The translations under genes and the position numbers were made by a program. This document shows, piece by piece, positions 21,397 to 29,984 of a stretch of 64,000 nucleotides of DNA; the first letter of the stretch is position 1, and each line of letters begins with the position of its first letter. This DNA is from Nitrospirota bacterium (GTDB taxonomy: Bacteria; Nitrospirota; Nitrospiria; SBBL01; JAADHI01). Location: contig JAJDBX010000046.1 in assembly GCA_029261135.1 (NCBI GenBank), positions 264,257 through 328,256 on the forward strand. Direction: 5' to 3'. The notes beneath the pieces were generated by a model. The model saw nothing but the letters and a program-made list of their open reading frames with translations, was not told the origin of the DNA and ran no database searches.

Positions 21397-23109
21397 GGGC
21401 TTGCTGAGAAAGTCCTGTTGGAAATTCAACCAAAACAGAACCGGAAAATTTAAGCGAACTATTCCAGCGATGCCTTCAATCTACTCTCAGGTCCATGCCA
21501 ATTTTCTCGGGATAAGGCGCATGTACAGGGTTTCAAGGCGAGATAATGCTCCTGTCAGAAGGCAAGCGATGATTGAACAGGAATGAAGACAAAAAGAAAG
21601 GGATGTTACCAGCATCTTCTCAAGATTCATCACCATGAAAGAGAGCATGATCATGCTCTCTGAGGTAGCAGCGAGCTTCGCCATGATTCTCGATAGACCA
21701 AAGCGTCGTTTGCCTTGTCCAAACTTGCCTTCTATCGCAATCCGATCTATCTCATCCTCGCGAAGCAGCTTCTTGTGAGCGGCAAGCTCTGAGGCATTTT
21801 GATCTGTCCGCTTTTTCGGTCTTCCTAAGGCTGGTCCTGATAGCCGAATCCCTTTGTCTTTACAATATCTGCGATTCTCCCGTGTAAGGTAGATCTTGTC
21901 GGCGTGGACGGATTCAGGGTAATGGCCGAATCGTTTGCGATAGCCTTCAATTTGATTTTTTAAATCTTCTGATTCGTTGTAGGCATCCCAGCTGATCCGA
22001 TCCACAAAACTGATCCCGTCGATCAGGCTGACTGAAACCTTGGCGCCAAACTCCACTTTCGCTCCTGCTTTGCCCCGTACAATGGGACGAACATGGGGCT
22101 GGCTGAGACTGACGATCCGATCTGATATCCGATGAACTTTGTTGATGTACATCTCTGCTTGCTGCCGATAAAGCTCTTTGATGATCAGGACTTGTCTATA
22201 TTGAGCGGGATTCAGATGGGTCAGTAGTCCTTCCCCGGTCATCCCGGCGATTGATCCCAGATTCCTCTTTACGTAGCTCAGTTGCTTGCCGATTCCCTTT
22301 CTCATTTTCCTCTTGCCTGGCTGTCTTGCTTTGGAGACCAGGAGATAGGCCTTTCTCGCTTTCTGACGGTATGTCCGAGGTTTTTTTGTGGGCTTTGTTC
22401 GCTGTGAGTGCATCTGGTCGATGATGGCTTCTGTCTTCTCCCGGGCTTCGTTCAGCAGGTTTAGGTCTGTGGGATATTTAATGTCGGCCGGGGTGCAGGT
22501 GGCATCGACGATCAGCTTGCCTTTAGGCGGTGGATCGTCTTGCTCGGACTTGGGCGGCTCTTCTGTATTGTTCTCTACTTCTTCCAAAGCTTTCGCTGTA
22601 AGCGCGATGGATTCGTTGATCTTTTCAAGGGACTTCTGAGTGAAGCGCTTTCTAAAATGGGTTAACATGGAATCATGGAACGGGGCCGCGTATTGATAAG
22701 CCGAGAGCCCAAGGAAATACTGAAGAAAATGGTTTTCTGTGATTTGTTGCACCAGTTCACGATCGGTTAATCCAAGTCTCTCCTTCAGGATCAATGCGCC
22801 AAAGGCCATTCTTGATGACTTGGCTGGAGAGCCCATGTCATCTGAAAAATGAACGATGTATTCTTTCTCAACCTCATCCCATGGAATCTGTTTCGAGAGA
22901 ATCACCCAGCGGTTGTCACTCGAAAGTTTTCCGCCGAACGGTAGATGAAAACCTTCAAAGGACAGCTGATTCGGGTTACTTTTCCTGTACATCTGTACTC
23001 CGGGTGCACGCTTTTTAGAGGGTTATGGGGTTTTTCTTTGCACTTCGAGCAGTATAATACAGGTTAATATCTTTTAAAATCATAAACTTAGGTGCTTTTC
23101 AGCAAACCC
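21397..23109 (-). mobile_element. Complete 1713-bp IS5/IS1182-type insertion sequence
   Basis: The element has imperfect terminal inverted repeats (GGGCTTGCTGAGAAAGTCC at the left, GGGTTTGCTGAAAAGCACC at the right end read inwards; 14 of 19 match). A 6-bp direct repeat TACATA lies on both sides (21391-21396 and 23110-23115). It carries one intact transposase gene. The clean target duplication and restorable panE frame point to a recent insertion. Confidence 0.9.
21487..22992 (-). CDS. IS transposase, DDE type (IS5/IS1182-like)
   Basis: A 501-residue protein. It starts MYRKSNPNQLSFEGFHLPFG and has the N-terminal helical domain (DUF772-like: MAFGALILKERLGLTDRELV, HFLQYFLGLSAYQ) that precedes a DDE nuclease core. 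LIVDATCTPADIKYPTD carries the first Asp of the catalytic triad, and VHADKIYLTRENRRYC the second. The region between is basic and probably binds DNA. Length and layout fit large IS5/IS1182-like transposases; I did not fix the exact ISfinder group. It appears intact. Confidence 0.88.
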   Translation of the reverse strand: MYRKSNPNQLSFEGFHLPFGGKLSSDNRWVILSKQIPWDEVEKEYIVHFSDDMGSPAKSSRMAFGALILKERLGLTDRELVQQITENHFLQYFLGLSAYQYAAPFHDSMLTHFRKRFTQKSLEKINESIALTAKALEEVENNTEEPPKSEQDDPPPKGKLIVDATCTPADIKYPTDLNLLNEAREKTEAIIDQMHSQRTKPTKKPRTYRQKARKAYLLVSKARQPGKRKMRKGIGKQLSYVKRNLGSIAGMTGEGLLTHLNPAQYRQVLIIKELYRQQAEMYINKVHRISDRIVSLSQPHVRPIVRGKAGAKVEFGAKVSVSLIDGISFVDRISWDAYNESEDLKNQIEGYRKRFGHYPESVHADKIYLTRENRRYCKDKGIRLSGPALGRPKKRTDQNASELAAHKKLLREDEIDRIAIEGKFGQGKRRFGLSRIMAKLAATSESMIMLSFMVMNLEKMLVTSLSFCLHSCSIIACLLTGALSRLETLYMRLIPRKLAWT

Positions 23110-24003
23110 TACATAGAGGTATAAAAATCCTTCAAATCATAAGAGCCAGAGATTGTGGCCTCTATTATTTTCGGATCTAATGTGATTCCTTCTTTGCTCG
23201 CCACTGCACCTACCTCAGAAATGCCCTCTCGGACAATTTGTGTGAGATGAGGGTTCTTCAAGATAAGCGAAATCGGATGCTTGAGAATCACAGAAAGTGG
23301 ATTAAAGGTTGCGTTCCAGCAAAGTTTTTCCCATTTTTTTTGACGGATTTTTGATGTAAGCCGACTGGAAATCCCTGCTCCTGCAAGCAGGGCATTTATT
23401 GCAGTCGACCGTGGGCTTTTTTCACCTTTAAGTTCCCCGACAGTAATCATCCCTCTACGGGAATGCACGATATGACCCGGTTTTTCTAATCTGGACGTAA
23501 TAAAAGCGACTCCGGCAACGACACAGTCTTTTTGATAAAAAGAGAGGATTTCATCTTCAGTACGCACCCCATTTTGAAGCGTTAAGATAATCGCACCCTT
23601 TTCCACTAAGGCTGAGATTTCAGGGAAGACCGCATAAATATCGTAACATTTTACCGCTAAAATAATGAGATCAATGAATTCAAGTTCAGCCGTATTCTGT
23701 ACCACGGGGGGATGAATTAAAAAATCTTCCTGATGGCTTTCTATTTTTAGGCCATTTTTTGAAATGAGCTCAAAGGTCTGTGGTCGCACGAGAAAAGTAA
23801 TATCTACACCCGCCTTAAAAAGAATCCCGCCAAAATATCCACCAACCGCGTCGGCGCCCACAACCAAAACTTTTTTTATTTCATCGGCTTTTAAGCCCCC
23901 CACGTCACTTACGCCCCCTTTTTTGAATACCTATTGAGTAAGTAATATATCCTAAAATAAGAAATGAGAACAAACCCACAGGTAAAAAGAATAGACCCTG
24001 CGG

Positions 24004-24032
24004 TTGACAAACTGAATATGAAAGATTACTTT
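24004..24032 (+). promoter_or_regulatory. Sigma70-like promoter for zapB-like/zapA
   Basis: TTGACA (24004-24009), a 17-base spacer and TACTTT (24027-24032), about 30 bases before the start at 24063. Confidence 0.55.
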
Positions 24033-24062
24033 TATGAAAATTAAACGCCATTGGAGGTCATC

Positions 24063-24329
24063 ATGGATCTGGAATATTTAGGCCTATTGGAAACGCGTGT
24101 GCAGGGATTGATTGACCTTCTTCGCACAACGAAAGATGAAAACCAGCTTTTAAAAACATCGCTTTCTGAAAAAACTGAGGCACTACAGCATCTTCAGGAA
24201 GAGCGCGGTCAAGTTCGCTTACGTGTCGAAAAAATTTTAGGGACATTAAGCCATATGAGTGAAGATTCGGAACCCAATTTAGAAAACCAACACGAGGAAT
24301 CGAGGCTTGAGCAAGAAACTGCATATTGA
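24063..24329 (+). CDS. Small coiled-coil protein, ZapB-like
   Basis: An 88-residue protein starting at ATG 24063 behind GGAGG (24053-24057). Residues about 5-65 form one long coiled coil with heptad spacing (LETRVQGLIDLLRTTKDENQ, LLKTSLSEKTEALQHLQEE); the tail is acidic. Size and coiled-coil form resemble ZapB/DUF904 cell-division proteins, and the position directly before zapA, overlapping it by 23 bases, supports a role at the division ring. Sequence similarity to ZapB proper is weak, so the name is provisional. Confidence 0.65.
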   Translation: MDLEYLGLLETRVQGLIDLLRTTKDENQLLKTSLSEKTEALQHLQEERGQVRLRVEKILGTLSHMSEDSEPNLENQHEESRLEQETAY

Positions 24330-24600
24330 GATTTTTGGTCGTAAGTATGATCTTGTCGGGCAATCTGATCAGGGATATGCAGATGAAGTCGCTTCCTTTG
24401 TTGATGAGAAAATGTGCGAAATTTCAAGGCGTTCTCCCGGCAGTCCCTTTTCAAAACTCGCCATGTTATCCGCTATTAACATCGCACACGAACTTTTCCA
24501 ACTCAAGGATCAACAGCAAGAAATCAATTCAGCTTTAGATGGAAAAACACGCTCAATCATCAAAAATATAGAAGAAGAAGTTCAGTCCCTTAAGCGATAG
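24307..24600 (+). CDS. zapA: Cell division protein ZapA
   Basis: This 97-residue protein starts at TTG 24307 within the preceding gene, with GGAATCGAGG upstream. The N-terminal part (LHIEIFGRKYDLVGQSDQGY, ADEVASFVDEKM) is the ZapA globular fold, and KLAMLSAINIAHELFQLKDQ leads into the C-terminal coiled coil. ZapA cross-links FtsZ protofilaments. As in many proteobacteria, 6S RNA lies directly downstream, which supports both calls. Confidence 0.88.
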   Translation: MSKKLHIEIFGRKYDLVGQSDQGYADEVASFVDEKMCEISRRSPGSPFSKLAMLSAINIAHELFQLKDQQQEINSALDGKTRSIIKNIEEEVQSLKR

Positions 24601-24667
24601 CCAACCCTCCCCCCTCTTTTCTATTTTTAATGATACGAACTCTTTTTATCAAAGGCAGTTCCCTTTC

Positions 24668-24696
24668 TTGATATTCATTGTTTATCTTGCTACAGT
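24668..24696 (+). promoter_or_regulatory. Sigma70-like promoter for 6S RNA
   Basis: TTGATA (24668-24673), a 17-base spacer and TACAGT (24691-24696), which places transcription start near 24703-24713, at the 5' end of the predicted 6S RNA. Confidence 0.55.
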
Positions 24697-24712
24697 GGAT
24701 CCTAGTTAAAGA

Positions 24713-24897
24713 ATATGTCCCTACTTTGTGCGTGAGTGGGTAATCTTCGAACCTAAATTTTGAGAAAGGGTGCTGAGTTCAAGGGGGCGGTGAGCATGTT
24801 CCACATAGAATGGAAAAGCCTAAAACCTTCATCTTAGTACCCACCTGGTGACCCAGGTTTGAGTTGATCTTCCGACCACGGCAAAGTGGGGATCTCT
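24713..24897 (+). ncRNA. ssrS: 6S RNA
   Basis: A region of about 185 bases downstream of zapA. The ends pair: TCCCTACTTTG (24718-24728) with CAAAGTGGGGA (24882-24892), 11 pairs with one G-U, as the closing stem. The 3' half has blocks like E. coli 6S: GGTGAGCATG, then AAAAGCCTAAAACC, then CACCTGGTGACCCAGGTTTGA. 6S RNA mimics an open promoter and sequesters housekeeping RNA polymerase in stationary phase. The zapA-ssrS order is the classical one. Exact ends are estimated. Confidence 0.85.
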
Positions 24898-24967
24898 TTA
24901 CTTTTTTCTTCTCTAGCCTATTCCTGGAATTATTCTAACAATAGACGGATAAGACTTCTCAAGTATC

Positions 24968-26332
24968 ATGGATCTTTTTCCAAGCCACTCAGAAACGCTA
25001 AACCCATCTCCCGACCTCTCTGCCCCCTTAGCGTGGCGGATGCGTCCTCGAAATTTTTCTGAATATGTCGGACAATTCCATCTATTAGGCCCAGGAAAGT
25101 TTTTGCGACGTGCCATTGAGGCAGACCGTGTCTCATCTCTTATTCTTTACGGGCCTCCTGGCTGTGGAAAAACAGCCCTTGCCCACTTAATCGCAAGAAA
25201 CAGTCAGTCAATTTTTACTGATCTCAACGCAGTCACTTCAGGGGTCGCTGAAATTCGCCAAGTCATCACAAAAGCACGAAAAGCAAGGTCGGTCAATGGA
25301 CACAAAACCCTGGTTCTTATCGATGAAATTCATCGTTTTAATAAAGTGCAGCAGTCGGCCCTACTGCCTGATGTCGAAAAAGGCACCATTACCTTGGTGG
25401 GGGCATCGACACAAAACCCTTTTTTCTCCATCATTCCAGCACTTTCATCTCGCTCACAAATCCTTGAACTCAAACCGCTAAAGACAAAAGATCTCTTGTC
25501 CTTACTCAACCGCGCGATCAGTGACCCAGACATCGGTTTTGGAAAACTCAATCTGAAAGTCGCAGAAGATGCAAAGTTACATCTCATTGAAACCACAGAG
25601 GGAGACGCACGAAAACTTTTAAACGCATTCGAAATCGGGATATCTACAACACCCCCTGATGATGCAGGACTGATTTACTTTGATCTTTCTGTTTCCAAAG
25701 CCTCCATTCAAAAAAAAGGATTGGTGTACGAAAATAAGGACGATCATTACGATACGATCTCGGCCTTTATCAAAAGTATTCGGGGTTCTGATCCCGATGC
25801 GGCGATTTATTGGCTGGGAAAGATGATTTATGCGGGAGAAGATCCGCTTTTTATTGCGAGACGCATCATTATCTCGGCAGCAGAAGACATCGGAAATGCT
25901 GACCCCGATGCCCTTGTCATCGCGGTGGCTGCACACCGTGCCGTTGAGGCGATCGGCATGCCGGAGGGTCGGATTCCGCTTGCAGAAGCCGTCACCTATC
26001 TTGCCACAGCGCCCAAGAGCAACGCAGCCTATTTGGCAATAAACGCAGCCCTAAACGAGATTGGATCAGGAAAAAGCCTGGCCGTTCCTCAACATTTAAA
26101 AGATAGCCACTACAGTGGGGCCAAACGGCTTGAAAGAGGGATCGGCTACCAATATCCACATGATTTTCCAGGGCATTTTATTCCACAAGATTATCTTCCT
26201 GAAAGTCGATCCTTTTATACGCCCAGCGATCAGGGCAAAGAAAAAGAAATTGGGCAGCGGATGAGCCATTGGCAAAAAATGAAGCATGCCTCTAAAAAAA
26301 ATGGCAGTGATGAAAATAAAGAGCCGGTTTAA
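24968..26332 (+). CDS. rarA: Replication-associated recombination protein RarA (MgsA)
   Basis: A 454-residue AAA+ ATPase. The N-terminus has LAWRMRPRNFSEYVGQFHLL, typical of RarA. Walker A is YGPPGCGKTAL, Walker B VLIDEIHRFNKVQQ, sensor 1 VGASTQNPFFSI, followed by the SRSQ arginine region. The C-terminal part carries the RarA tetramer domain with IRGSDPDAAIYWLGKMI, EDIGNADPDAL and the closing YQYPHDFPGHFIPQDYLPE. RarA acts at stalled replication forks. It lies just after 6S RNA, and its stop is directly followed by xseA (no spacer), so the two are probably cotranscribed. Confidence 0.95.
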   Translation: MDLFPSHSETLNPSPDLSAPLAWRMRPRNFSEYVGQFHLLGPGKFLRRAIEADRVSSLILYGPPGCGKTALAHLIARNSQSIFTDLNAVTSGVAEIRQVITKARKARSVNGHKTLVLIDEIHRFNKVQQSALLPDVEKGTITLVGASTQNPFFSIIPALSSRSQILELKPLKTKDLLSLLNRAISDPDIGFGKLNLKVAEDAKLHLIETTEGDARKLLNAFEIGISTTPPDDAGLIYFDLSVSKASIQKKGLVYENKDDHYDTISAFIKSIRGSDPDAAIYWLGKMIYAGEDPLFIARRIIISAAEDIGNADPDALVIAVAAHRAVEAIGMPEGRIPLAEAVTYLATAPKSNAAYLAINAALNEIGSGKSLAVPQHLKDSHYSGAKRLERGIGYQYPHDFPGHFIPQDYLPESRSFYTPSDQGKEKEIGQRMSHWQKMKHASKKNGSDENKEPV

Positions 26333-27724
26333 ATGGGATTTTTAGGGACAAAAAAGGAAGCAGAACGCAAAATATTAAAGGTTCATGAACTCACATCCGA
26401 AATCCGTTCTCTTCTGGAAACGACCTATTCTGATCTTTGGGTCGAAGGGGAGATCTCCGATTTAAGAAACCCGCGTTCGGGTCATCTCTATTTTACATTG
26501 AAAGACAGTGGGGCTAGAATCTCTGCGGTCATCTTCAAATCACACCTGAGATTCTTACGGCTTATCCCGAAAGAAGGCGAACATGTCCTGATTCGAGCAC
26601 ACCTGAGCCTATATGAACCGAGGGGAGAATACCAACTCATCTGCGACTATATCGAACCCCGAGGTGCAGGAGCACTACAGGCCGCATTTGAGCAATTAAA
26701 AGAAAAATTACGATTGGAAGGTCTTTTTCATCCAGACCGAAAACAAGACATGCCCCTCCTTCCAATGAGCATTGGGATTATCACCTCTTCAAGCGGCGCG
26801 GCAATTCAAGACATTATCAAAGTGATCGAGAGCAGTGCTTTTAACTGTCGCTTACTGCTTCACCCCGTTCGTGTGCAAGGTTTCCATGCGGCAGATGAAA
26901 TTGCAGATGCGCTCGATGAAATGAACGCTTATCGTTCTGAAGATTCTTGTCCCCTGGATCTGCTCCTTCTCACGCGCGGAGGCGGTTCACTTGAGGATCT
27001 TTGGGCCTTTAATGAAGAGCCTGTTGCACGTGCCATTGCCCGGTCGAAAATTCCCATCATCTCTGCTGTGGGACATGAAAGCGACACCACCATTTCAGAC
27101 TATGTCTCAGATCTGACTGCACCCACACCCTCTATCGCAGCGGGGATGATTGTAGAGCAGGGGATTAGGGCTTTAGAAAGCGTGCAAGACTTCTATGAGC
27201 GATTAATCTTCGAGATGAAATCTCAACTTGAAACGCATCAAGACCAAATAGTGACAGCTTTACGTTTATTGACGCCGCCAAGGGCTCAGATTGCGTCTAA
27301 TCACGATCAAATTGATCATCTTCAAATTCGGCTCATGCAATCGATTGCCCGATTTTTTGAAGAACGACGGGCATCGATTAATAAAGCCGATCAAGGCCTT
27401 TCGCATCTCAGCCCGATGACACAATTGACCGACTTGAAACAGCAGCAATCCCGGCTTGACCTCCGTCTTTTTCAAGCCGGGAAACAAATGATTGACCAGC
27501 ATAAAAACAATCTTCAGGGAAAGATGGATCAACTTCATTTGGTGAGCCCGCTTAATGTTCTCGAGCGAGGATACAGTATCACCCGTAAACTGCCTTTACT
27601 GGAAGTCATCAGGGAATCCTCAGAAGTGGCTGTGGGAGATAGACTTCAAATCAAACTCCATCAAGGTGAGCTGACCTGTGTTACGGAAGAAAAAGGCTCT
27701 GTTACAAAAAATCTAAAGATATGA
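26333..27724 (+). CDS. xseA: Exodeoxyribonuclease VII large subunit, last codons supplied by an IS remnant
   Basis: 463 residues. The N-terminal OB fold (WVEGEISDLRNPRSGHLYFT) binds single-stranded DNA. The catalytic domain follows (IGIITSSSGAAIQDI, LLLTRGGGSLEDLWAFN, ISAVGHESDTTISDYVSDL), then a coiled coil and the C-terminal segment GYSITRK...VGDRLQIKLHQGELT. Only the last roughly nine residues lie in an IS6-type terminal repeat (GGCTCTGTTACAAAAA from 27695), so the core is complete and the protein is probably functional. ExoVII needs XseB, usually encoded directly downstream; it is missing here, presumably displaced by the rearrangement. Confidence 0.93.
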   Translation: MGFLGTKKEAERKILKVHELTSEIRSLLETTYSDLWVEGEISDLRNPRSGHLYFTLKDSGARISAVIFKSHLRFLRLIPKEGEHVLIRAHLSLYEPRGEYQLICDYIEPRGAGALQAAFEQLKEKLRLEGLFHPDRKQDMPLLPMSIGIITSSSGAAIQDIIKVIESSAFNCRLLLHPVRVQGFHAADEIADALDEMNAYRSEDSCPLDLLLLTRGGGSLEDLWAFNEEPVARAIARSKIPIISAVGHESDTTISDYVSDLTAPTPSIAAGMIVEQGIRALESVQDFYERLIFEMKSQLETHQDQIVTALRLLTPPRAQIASNHDQIDHLQIRLMQSIARFFEERRASINKADQGLSHLSPMTQLTDLKQQQSRLDLRLFQAGKQMIDQHKNNLQGKMDQLHLVSPLNVLERGYSITRKLPLLEVIRESSEVAVGDRLQIKLHQGELTCVTEEKGSVTKNLKI

Positions 27725-28272
27725 GCAGAATTTATTTTTTTTAATGGAGAGCGACAGATGTCTGATTTCAAATGGCGGCATTTTCGTGATGAAATTATTC
27801 TGGGCTGCGTTCGCTGGTATTGTAAATATGTGATCAGCTATCGTGATCTGGAAGAAATGATCTTGAAACGCGGTCTCGATGTTGATCACACAAAGTTCTA
27901 TCGCCGGGTTCAACACTAGGCTCCTCAAATGGAAAAGTGCTTGCGTTATTTCTGGAAACCGACCTTGGGATTTAGCTGGACTAAGGTCTGCCTTAAGAAC
28001 TTATTTCACCGACAAGTCAAATATCTCAACAATATTATCGAAGCGGATCATGGTAAATTGAAACGATTGGTCAAGCCTGTGCGCAGCTTCAAATCGATGA
28101 GCGATTTGAAGTCATGAGAATGTTTCGCTTAGGCCAGAAGAACACCAGAACCTCTGGGCAAGGGTTAAGTGCTGAGATCCCTCTGATTAAAAGACCGTTC
28201 GGGATTTTCACGGCCTAATCGGCTGAGCTTAAAGCCATCGCTCTGAGCAGTATACATTTTTGCAACAGAGCC
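27695..28272 (+). mobile_element. Degenerate IS6-family element
   Basis: Terminal repeats GGCTCTGTTACAAAAA (27695-27710) and GGCTCTGTTGCAAAAA (28272-28257, other strand) match IS6-type ends. At 578 bp the element is shorter than a complete IS6 member (about 800 bp). The flanks (AAGAAAAA left, CCTTCAGG right) do not form the expected 8-bp target duplication, so recombination or deletion has taken place here. Confidence 0.85.
27758..28218 (+). pseudogene. Broken IS6-family transposase
   Basis: The frame begins FKWRHFRDEIILGCVRWYCK, VISYRDLEEMI, DHTKFYRRVQ as in IS6 transposases, then stops at TAG. It resumes after a large deletion that removes most of the DDE core, with HRQVKYLNNIIEADHGKLKR carrying the final Glu region. 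A further frameshift precedes FEVMRMFRLGQ. It cannot encode an active enzyme. Confidence 0.85.
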
Positions 28273-28274
28273 CT

Positions 28275-29243
28275 TCAGGAAATCAGCAAATCACCCAGAG
28301 TAATATTCTGAAGGGCCGATTCATCCAGCGCGACTTGGAGTATGGCCAATTCCTCCTGTAAGCGCGCGAGGCTGTCTCCACTGACTTCCGCATCTTCAAT
28401 CAACTTGGCCAAGGCTTGTGGCGGTGTTTTTAGTAAAGCGCTGATCGTTGATTCCGCAAGCGGCATAAATGGACGCATATCAAACCTCACAGCCATGACC
28501 ATTCTCGCCTTTGCCCGGAATTCTCTGAGATTAACGGCTTGAATTCTTCCCACGCCTTGGAGCGGATCAAGCCTGAGCAGATCTGATAAAGTGCGCACAT
28601 TTTGCCTGCGAAGGGCGGCGGAAAACTGTTCTCCAACCCCGTCAATTGCAATCACGGGCAGTCTAGCCCCGAATCCTCCAGCCGTTTCCATGGGGCGGTT
28701 GGCTGCAAAGCTTAAGTGAAGGTTTCGTCTGAGGGTCATTTCTGCAGAAAGGTCGATACGCGGATGAATGACAGTGTCGATCATCAGTCCACTATTCGCT
28801 ACCGTTGTGGCCTCACCGCCAAAAAGGCCAAATTCCCGTAAGCTCTGAATCCCTTGTCCTTCCAATCCAAAATCGGCTCCACTGAAAGAGGCGGTAATCT
28901 GCAATCGACTTGTCGGGCTTTCTGAAGGTTCATTGCGTGTATTGAGATAGATGATTTCATGGGTCGCAAGCGCTTTACGAGACACTTCACGAACCAAGCA
29001 GGTGTCGGAAGGGGCGGGACTGGGTGAGCGTGTATCCCAAGTAGACTCCCCTTCTCCCACGGCCCAATAGAGAATCCCGGAGATGCCTTCCTCTCGTTTC
29101 ATCATCGCGGAAAGGAGGAGGTTACAGCTTTCGACCACTAGATTTGAAGACCAAGCGCTCTGCCAAAAGATCTTTCCATTACCATCTTTGATTTGGTCTT
29201 GATAACGCCCTTCGAGTCCTTGTTTGTTACGATGCATTTTCAC
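28275..29243 (-). CDS. eCIS fibre-like protein with C-terminal helix-hairpin-helix domain
   Basis: 322 residues. The N-terminal about 180 are paralogous to the protein at 31893-32426: shared patterns are the NxxL start, SCNLLLSAMM versus GCRLLLAGFM, LYWAVGEGESTWD versus QYLAVGQGQEAWD, SRLQITASF and LREFGLFG. From about residue 205 a different domain follows (IDGVGEQFSAALRRQNVRTL, SDLLRLDPLQGVGRIQAVNL), which looks like a helix-hairpin-helix repeat of the kind often seen binding DNA or mediating protein contacts. It is the last gene of the eCIS operon, and its stop is 2 bases from the IS6 end, so truncation is possible. Role inferred: fibre or baseplate decoration. Confidence 0.6.
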   Translation of the reverse strand: MKMHRNKQGLEGRYQDQIKDGNGKIFWQSAWSSNLVVESCNLLLSAMMKREEGISGILYWAVGEGESTWDTRSPSPAPSDTCLVREVSRKALATHEIIYLNTRNEPSESPTSRLQITASFSGADFGLEGQGIQSLREFGLFGGEATTVANSGLMIDTVIHPRIDLSAEMTLRRNLHLSFAANRPMETAGGFGARLPVIAIDGVGEQFSAALRRQNVRTLSDLLRLDPLQGVGRIQAVNLREFRAKARMVMAVRFDMRPFMPLAESTISALLKTPPQALAKLIEDAEVSGDSLARLQEELAILQVALDESALQNITLGDLLIS

Positions 29244-29263
29244 TCTATTTCCTTATCTTCTCC

Positions 29264-29974
29264 TCAGTGGATTGAAACGATTTTTTCGATTTGTGACATG
29301 GCTTCAGGAATCAGATTTTTTCCCAATTGCTTGTCTTGAGAAAAATAGCTCACGAGTGGGATGAGACGCTGGCTTTGATCCAGTACTTTTTTTAACTCTA
29401 TTTTGAGAAAATCCCGCAATGTATCGCTGGCCTCTTCACACATTTCTTTTTTGATTGTGGAATGTCCTGCCATGATGAGTAATACGTCATAAATATCAAA
29501 GCTACGCGTGTAATCTCTGTTTCCCCGAAGTCGAAAGGCATCAAATTTCACCGCCAGATAGCAGGGTGCTGAGATCGCCTTGATCACAAGATCGGTTTCA
29601 AGTTGAATGCGCTGTGGATTATGCATTGCCTCTCCACACCAGGTGTTATTGAAATTTAGAATATCCGGGTCTGCGGGCAACACATCAATCTTAATATCAT
29701 CTAAAGCCCATCGACAGACAGCCCCCGTGCCTCTTTTTTTAAACCCGCAATCCCAAAGGGCATCTTCAAAGGCATAAATTTCATCTTTTGTTTCAAAGTC
29801 GATTATGAAATCCACATCCTTTGAAAATCGCACGTAATCTGAAATGTTGGACGAAAGCAATAAGGGCAAGACCGTTCCACCTAAGAAAACAACATCCTGT
29901 GTCAGTGGCCCCATGTGGGTAGCGACATGCCGGAGCATTTCAATATTCCGATATTTTGGAGAAACCGTCCGCAT
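29264..29974 (-). CDS. Nucleotidyltransferase of the AbiEii-like type
   Basis: A 236-residue protein. FLGGTVLPLLLSS gives the GG-T/S motif and RFSKDVDFIIDFE the two metal-binding Asp residues, with a third acidic site in DDIKIDVLPAD. These are the core motifs of minimal/AbiEii-type nucleotidyltransferases. No antitoxin (AbiEi-like) gene is next to it. It is embedded in the eCIS operon, 10 bp after the 199-residue protein gene and 20 bp before the last fibre gene. It could be a toxin cargo, a modifying enzyme or a passenger. No DUF4157 or other known loading signal was seen. Confidence 0.7.
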   Translation of the reverse strand: MRTVSPKYRNIEMLRHVATHMGPLTQDVVFLGGTVLPLLLSSNISDYVRFSKDVDFIIDFETKDEIYAFEDALWDCGFKKRGTGAVCRWALDDIKIDVLPADPDILNFNNTWCGEAMHNPQRIQLETDLVIKAISAPCYLAVKFDAFRLRGNRDYTRSFDIYDVLLIMAGHSTIKKEMCEEASDTLRDFLKIELKKVLDQSQRLIPLVSYFSQDKQLGKNLIPEAMSQIEKIVSIH

Positions 29975-29984
29975 ACTAAATTGA

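Larger units (their letters stand above)
21231..23903 (-). pseudogene. panE: 2-dehydropantoate 2-reductase gene split by an insertion sequence
   Basis: The 5' part (23903-23110) encodes 264 residues with the NADPH-binding motif GADAVGGYFGGIL, LAVKCYD, LQNGV and the conserved KKWEKLCWNATFNPLSVI segment of ketopantoate reductases (PanE/ApbA). It ends at a TAG created at the element junction. The 3' part (21392-21231) encodes YEDVRNGKETEIEYLNGDLV and the rest of the C-terminal domain. Removing the element and one TACATA copy restores one frame (DFYTSM-YEDVRNG) of about 317 residues. The 5' start is a GTG. PanE makes pantoate for coenzyme A synthesis; ilvC or another reductase may substitute. Confidence 0.93.
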
